Assembly (NCBI GenBank): GCA_947600345.1
Contig: CANQGC010000035.1
Span: forward strand, 1 to 16,597
Reading direction: 5' to 3'
DNA length: 16,597 nucleotides
From: an uncultured Clostridia bacterium
Lineage (GTDB): Bacteria > Bacillota > Clostridia > Christensenellales > Aristaeellaceae
The notes under the pieces are model-generated. The model was not told where the DNA came from, made no database searches, and saw only the letters and a program-made list of their open reading frames with translations. Below, in pieces: positions 14,445-16,597 of the stretch (its first letter is position 1; each line of letters starts with the position of its first letter). A program made the translations under genes and the position numbers.

Positions 14445-14522
14445 CAACGCGGCAGCAAAAGGGAGAATCCAAGGAACCTCAGGTTCCTTGGCAGGAATTC
14501 TTAAGGGACAGCGTCCCTTAAG
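14445..14522. repeat. H4 and an extra hairpin, inverted copy B
   Basis: H4 (14469-14491) has the same 11-bp arms (CCAAGGAACCT) as copy A, and the flank 14448-14468 (GGCAGCA, GGGAGAATCC) matches the reverse complement of 239-258. Copy B adds a hairpin not in copy A: CTTAAGGGAC (14500-14509), loop AGC, GTCCCTTAAG (14513-14522). Confidence 0.88.
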
Positions 14523-14527
14523 CAGGT

Positions 14528-14582
14528 CTGGGCAGCGCCCAGCGGGTCCGGGCAGCGCCCGGCGAGTCTGGGCGGAGCCCAG
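14528..14582. repeat. Three tandem H3 mini-hairpins, 20-nt period
   Basis: Three hairpins start at 14528, 14548 and 14568, exactly 20 nt apart: CTGGGC-AGC-GCCCAG, CCGGGC-AGC-GCCCGG and CTGGGC-GGA-GCCCAG. The middle unit changes both partners of one pair (T-A to C-G), so pairing is preserved. Copy A has only one such unit (196-210). Confidence 0.88.
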
Positions 14583-14592
14583 CGTCCCCCCA

Positions 14593-14662
14593 GCGGCCCG
14601 CGGTATCCATCCAAAGCTCGGCAATGCGAACAATCGCTCCATCGTCCCATATCGCGGGCCGC
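14593..14662. repeat. Long-stem hairpin H2, inverted copy B
   Basis: The stem GCGGCCCGCGGTAT (14593-14606) pairs with 14649-14662 through one G-T wobble. The 42-nt interior aligns with the reverse complement of the copy A interior (AAAGCTC, GCAATGCGAAC in common) and keeps a small inner stem, GCGA/TCGC. Confidence 0.87.
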
Positions 14663-14673
14663 GTCGAAGCGCC

Positions 14674-14708
14674 TTTTGAAATGGGAAGCTGTGCTTCCCA
14701 TTTCAAAA
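14674..14708. repeat. Hairpin H1, inverted copy B
   Basis: A 16-bp perfect stem, TTTTGAAATGGGAAGC (14674-14689) with 14693-14708, has the loop TGT. It lies 83 nt past the stop of the minus-strand ATPase gene and ends the array. The interval 14709-14790 shows nothing further. Confidence 0.9.
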
Positions 14709-14790
14709 CAGCAAACGAACCCTTCCGCATAACCCCGCAGCGTCCCCCAGTCCTCTCACAAAACGGCCGAAACCGAAACTTCCGCTCAGT

Positions 14791-15570
14791 TCACTCCTCC
14801 ACCATCAGATACCGCCCGGCGTGTTCAATCAGCTTCACCGAACCAAAGGCGGCCCGCAGCGCCGCCTCGACCTCCCCGCGCCCCGCCGCTCGCAGATCGA
14901 CCCGGCCGCAGAGCGCGCCATCCCGCATCAGCAGCAGCCGGTCCGCCCAGCGCAGCGCGGCGTTGACGTCGTGGCCGCTCATCAGCACCGCGCATCCGGA
15001 GGCGGCGCGGCCGCGCAGCGTCTCAAACAGAAGGCGGCGGCGGTTCAGATCCAGCGCGCGCTCGGGCTCGTCCAGAACCAACAGCTCCACATCCCGCACC
15101 AGGCAGCGGGCGAAGAGCAGCAGCTGCCGCTGGCCGGCACTCAGGCGGGTGAAGTCGCGGCCGGCGAGCTCCGCCGCGCCCAGCGCCTCCAGCACCTCCA
15201 TGGCGCGCCGCCGCTGGCCGCGCGACGGGGACTCCAGCGCGCCCAGCAGCGGATTGAAGCCCATCAATACCGCATCCAGGCCGCTCAGCGGAAGCTGCGC
15301 CGCGTCCCGCTGGGACAGCCAGCCGATGTGCCGCGCCCGCTCCCGGCCGGAGAGCTTGCGCGCCTCCGCGCCCGCCAGCCTGCAGCTCCCCCGGTAGGGC
15401 AGCAGCCCGCAGACCGCGCGCAGCAGCGTGGTCTTGCCGGAGCCGTTCTCGCCCAGCAGCGCGCATACCTCGCCCGGCAGAAGGGAGAAGGAGATCCCCC
15501 GCAGCACGTCCCCCGCGCCGTAACCCGCGCGCAGATCCTCCACGCGCAACAGCGCCTCGGATTCAGCCAT
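14791..15570 (-). CDS. FecE/BtuD-type ABC importer ATPase (possible molybdate/tungstate or metal-chelate uptake)
   Basis: This 259-residue ATPase belongs to the class that drives FecCD-type permeases. Walker A is GENGSGKTT (40-48), the Q-loop Gln is at 87, the signature is LSAGQ (143-147), Walker B is LLVLDEPE (163-170) with Glu168, and the switch His is at 200 in SGHD. DEPERALDL replaces the usual DEPTSALD, a minor change. The start at 15570 overlaps the stop of the preceding chimeric ORF by 8 nt. Family members carry iron-siderophore, cobalamin, heme, and in MolBC-type systems molybdate or tungstate. The adjacent MocA fusion and nearby Mo hydroxylase favour molybdate, but this is contextual. 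No binding protein is visible; it may lie past the window edge. Confidence 0.9.
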   Translation of the reverse strand: MAESEALLRVEDLRAGYGAGDVLRGISFSLLPGEVCALLGENGSGKTTLLRAVCGLLPYRGSCRLAGAEARKLSGRERARHIGWLSQRDAAQLPLSGLDAVLMGFNPLLGALESPSRGQRRRAMEVLEALGAAELAGRDFTRLSAGQRQLLLFARCLVRDVELLVLDEPERALDLNRRRLLFETLRGRAASGCAVLMSGHDVNAALRWADRLLLMRDGALCGRVDLRAAGRGEVEAALRAAFGSVKLIEHAGRYLMVEE

Positions 15571-15835
15571 CGTCCGCGCCTCCCCTCCGGGCGTACAGCA
15601 GCAGAAACAGCGTGGGCGCGCCCAACAGCGAGGTGATCACGCTCACGGGAATCTCCGAGGGCGCCAGGCTTCGAGCCAGCACGTCGGAGAGCAGCATCAG
15701 CGCCGCGCCCAGCAGGGAGAAATGAATTCCCCGCAGCACATCCCCCGCGCCGTAGCCCGCGCGCAGATCGCTCACGTCCAGCGGCGCGGGCGCGCCCGGC
15801 ATCGGCGCGAAGCCGGGGCGGAAACCATCAGCCAT
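15563..15835 (-). CDS. Chimeric 90-residue ORF: ATPase N-terminus joined to permease C-terminus
   Basis: The first 42 residues (ending LRAGYGAGDVLRGIHFSLL) copy the start of the neighbouring ATPase. The last about 48 (LLGAALMLLSDVLARSLAPS, then EIPVSVITSLLGAP... to GGADDG) copy the end of the permease. Its DNA arises from a tandem duplication offset by 265 bp. Both gene borders keep the same 8-nt ATGGCTGA overlap, so it sits in the operon as a coupled cistron. It has no Walker A and only the last one or two membrane helices, so it cannot work as ATPase or channel. The N-terminal 17 residues are longer than and unlike those of the present ATPase, so the copy is not brand new. It may be translated debris or a new small membrane protein. 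Confidence 0.6.
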   Translation of the reverse strand: MADGFRPGFAPMPGAPAPLDVSDLRAGYGAGDVLRGIHFSLLGAALMLLSDVLARSLAPSEIPVSVITSLLGAPTLFLLLYARRGGADDG

Positions 15836-15981
15836 CGTCCGCGCCTCCCCTCCGGGCGCACAACAGCAGAAACAGCGCGGGCGCGCCCAGCAGCGAGGTA
15901 ATCACGCTCACGGGAATCTCCGACGGCGCCAGGCTCCGGGCCAGCACGTCGGAGAGCAGCATCAGCGCCGCGCCCAGCAGG
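15563..15981. repeat. Tandem duplication, 265-bp offset
   Basis: Positions 15563-15716 repeat 15828-15981 with few substitutions (3' end of the permease gene). The adjoining 15717-15780 resembles 15482-15540 (5' part of the ATPase gene). The junction lies in the shared word AGCAGG/AGGGAGA near 15712-15722, suggesting microhomology-mediated duplication across the permease-ATPase border. Confidence 0.85.
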
Positions 15982-16597
15982 CCGGACAGCAGCATCGTCC
16001 GCCCGCCGGAATTGCGGCTGAGCAGCCGCGCGATGTGCGGCGGCAGCAGGCCCGCGAAGGAGATCAGGCCCGTGACCGACACCGCGGCGCTCACCGCCAG
16101 CGTGGACAGCGCCAACACCAGCGCGCGCATCCCCGCCACGGGCACGCCCAGCATCCGGGCGTCGCCGTCGTCCAGGCCCAACAGCAGTATCTGCCGGTGC
16201 AGCAGCAGGATCCCCGCCGCGCCCAGCGCCATCCAGGGCAGCGCGCCCAGCAGCTTGCCCCGCGTCACATCGGCGAAGGAACCCATGATCCAGTACTCCA
16301 CGGCGGCGAGCTGGCGCTCGGGATCGGCCGCGGCCTTCAGGAGCATCAGCGCGGACTGGAACAGCGCGTTGACCACCACGCCCGCCAGCAGCAGCGTCAG
16401 CGCGCCGCCTCGCTTTGCCAGCGAAGCGAGCGCCAGCGCGGCCGCCACCGCCAGCATGCCGCCCGCGAAGGCGCACAGCGCCATGGCGAGCGCGCCGCCG
16501 CCCAGGAACAGGATCGCGGTGGCCGCGCCCGCCGAAGCGCCGCTGGCCGCGCCGATCACGTCCGGCGCGGCCAGCGGGTTGCGAAACGCGCCCTGGT
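15828..16597 (-). CDS. FecCD-type ABC importer permease (5' end outside the window)
   Basis: About 255 C-terminal residues of a permease that normally has around 330 are visible; the start lies beyond the right edge. The frame enters with QGAFRNPLAAPDVIGAASGA, the classic Q-x-x-x-RNPLA-x-P signature of BtuC/FecCD permeases. Further landmarks are EYWIMGSF, SVTGLISFAGLLPPHIARLL, and ARSLAPSEIPVSVITSLLGAP near the end. Several hydrophobic helices are evident. It pairs with the ATPase encoded downstream on the same strand, separated from it only by the chimeric ORF. Substrate is open: iron chelate, cobalamin, or molybdate/tungstate, the last favoured by the Mo-related neighbours. Confidence 0.92.
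   Translation of the reverse strand, partial: QGAFRNPLAAPDVIGAASGASAGAATAILFLGGGALAMALCAFAGGMLAVAAALALASLAKRGGALTLLLAGVVVNALFQSALMLLKAAADPERQLAAVEYWIMGSFADVTRGKLLGALPWMALGAAGILLLHRQILLLGLDDGDARMLGVPVAGMRALVLALSTLAVSAAVSVTGLISFAGLLPPHIARLLSRNSGGRTMLLSGLLGAALMLLSDVLARSLAPSEIPVSVITSLLGAPALFLLLCARRGGADDG

Noticed and set aside
13146..14708. CRISPR array
   Set aside because: The repeats are palindromic modules of different sequence and spacing, without uniform direct repeats, unique spacers or cas genes.
14430..14730. Small open frames across the inverted palindrome array
   Set aside because: Same reason: the tandem hairpins produce repetitive peptides in several frames with no initiation signals.

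Overview
The base composition is GC-rich and coding is dense. Shine-Dalgarno sites are strong and purine-rich, and promoters have -35/-10 hexamers spaced 17 nt apart. The substrate-binding protein starts with an MKKxLxLxLxLALA...FALAE-type signal peptide. Together these suggest a GC-rich anaerobic Clostridia-type Bacillota (Christensenellales-like). That assignment is inference from style; there is no rRNA or other marker gene here.

Layout. (1) 1-397 holds an intergenic array of palindromes (modules H1-H6). (2) 439-6610 is a carbohydrate or polyol module. A ROK-family regulator (minus strand) is divergent from an ABC importer (double-NBD ATPase, RbsC-type permease, secreted binding protein) and a zinc-dependent polyol dehydrogenase. 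Facing promoters with identical hexamers lie between the two units, and a strong two-hairpin terminator follows the dehydrogenase. (3) 6957-10569 (minus strand) is a three-gene molybdenum hydroxylase operon in the order FAD subunit, [2Fe-2S] subunit, Mo subunit, with 4-nt start/stop overlaps. (4) 10660-11253 is a small DUF1294-like membrane protein gene driven by a promoter divergent from the hydroxylase operon. (5) 11302-11380 is a short, stop-terminated remnant of a second FAD-subunit gene. (6) 11469-13103 is a SWIM zinc-finger protein. (7) 13104-13422 and 14407-14790 carry a second, inverted set of the palindrome modules, split by a minus-strand gene for a ModE-like HTH fused to a MocA-like cytidylyltransferase. 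(8) 14791-16597 (minus strand) is a FecCD/FecE-type metal or oxyanion importer (ATPase and partial permease). Between these two genes sits a chimeric 90-residue ORF created by a 265-bp-offset tandem duplication.

How the genes fit together. The left half imports and oxidises a sugar or sugar alcohol, probably under ROK control. The right half looks like a molybdenum functional island. The hydroxylase needs a Mo-pterin cofactor, normally the cytosine dinucleotide form made by MocA-type enzymes, and the FecCD/FecE importer could supply molybdate or tungstate as MolBC-type systems do. That substrate is inferred from context only.

The most unusual feature is the palindrome family. Two inverted copies keep module order, hairpin pairing and some loop sequences even where the arms have changed. 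This includes a 9-nt loop of the form NNRATCTAY under unrelated stems. It behaves like a structured intergenic element or mosaic repeat rather than ordinary terminators. I do not recognise it as a named family.
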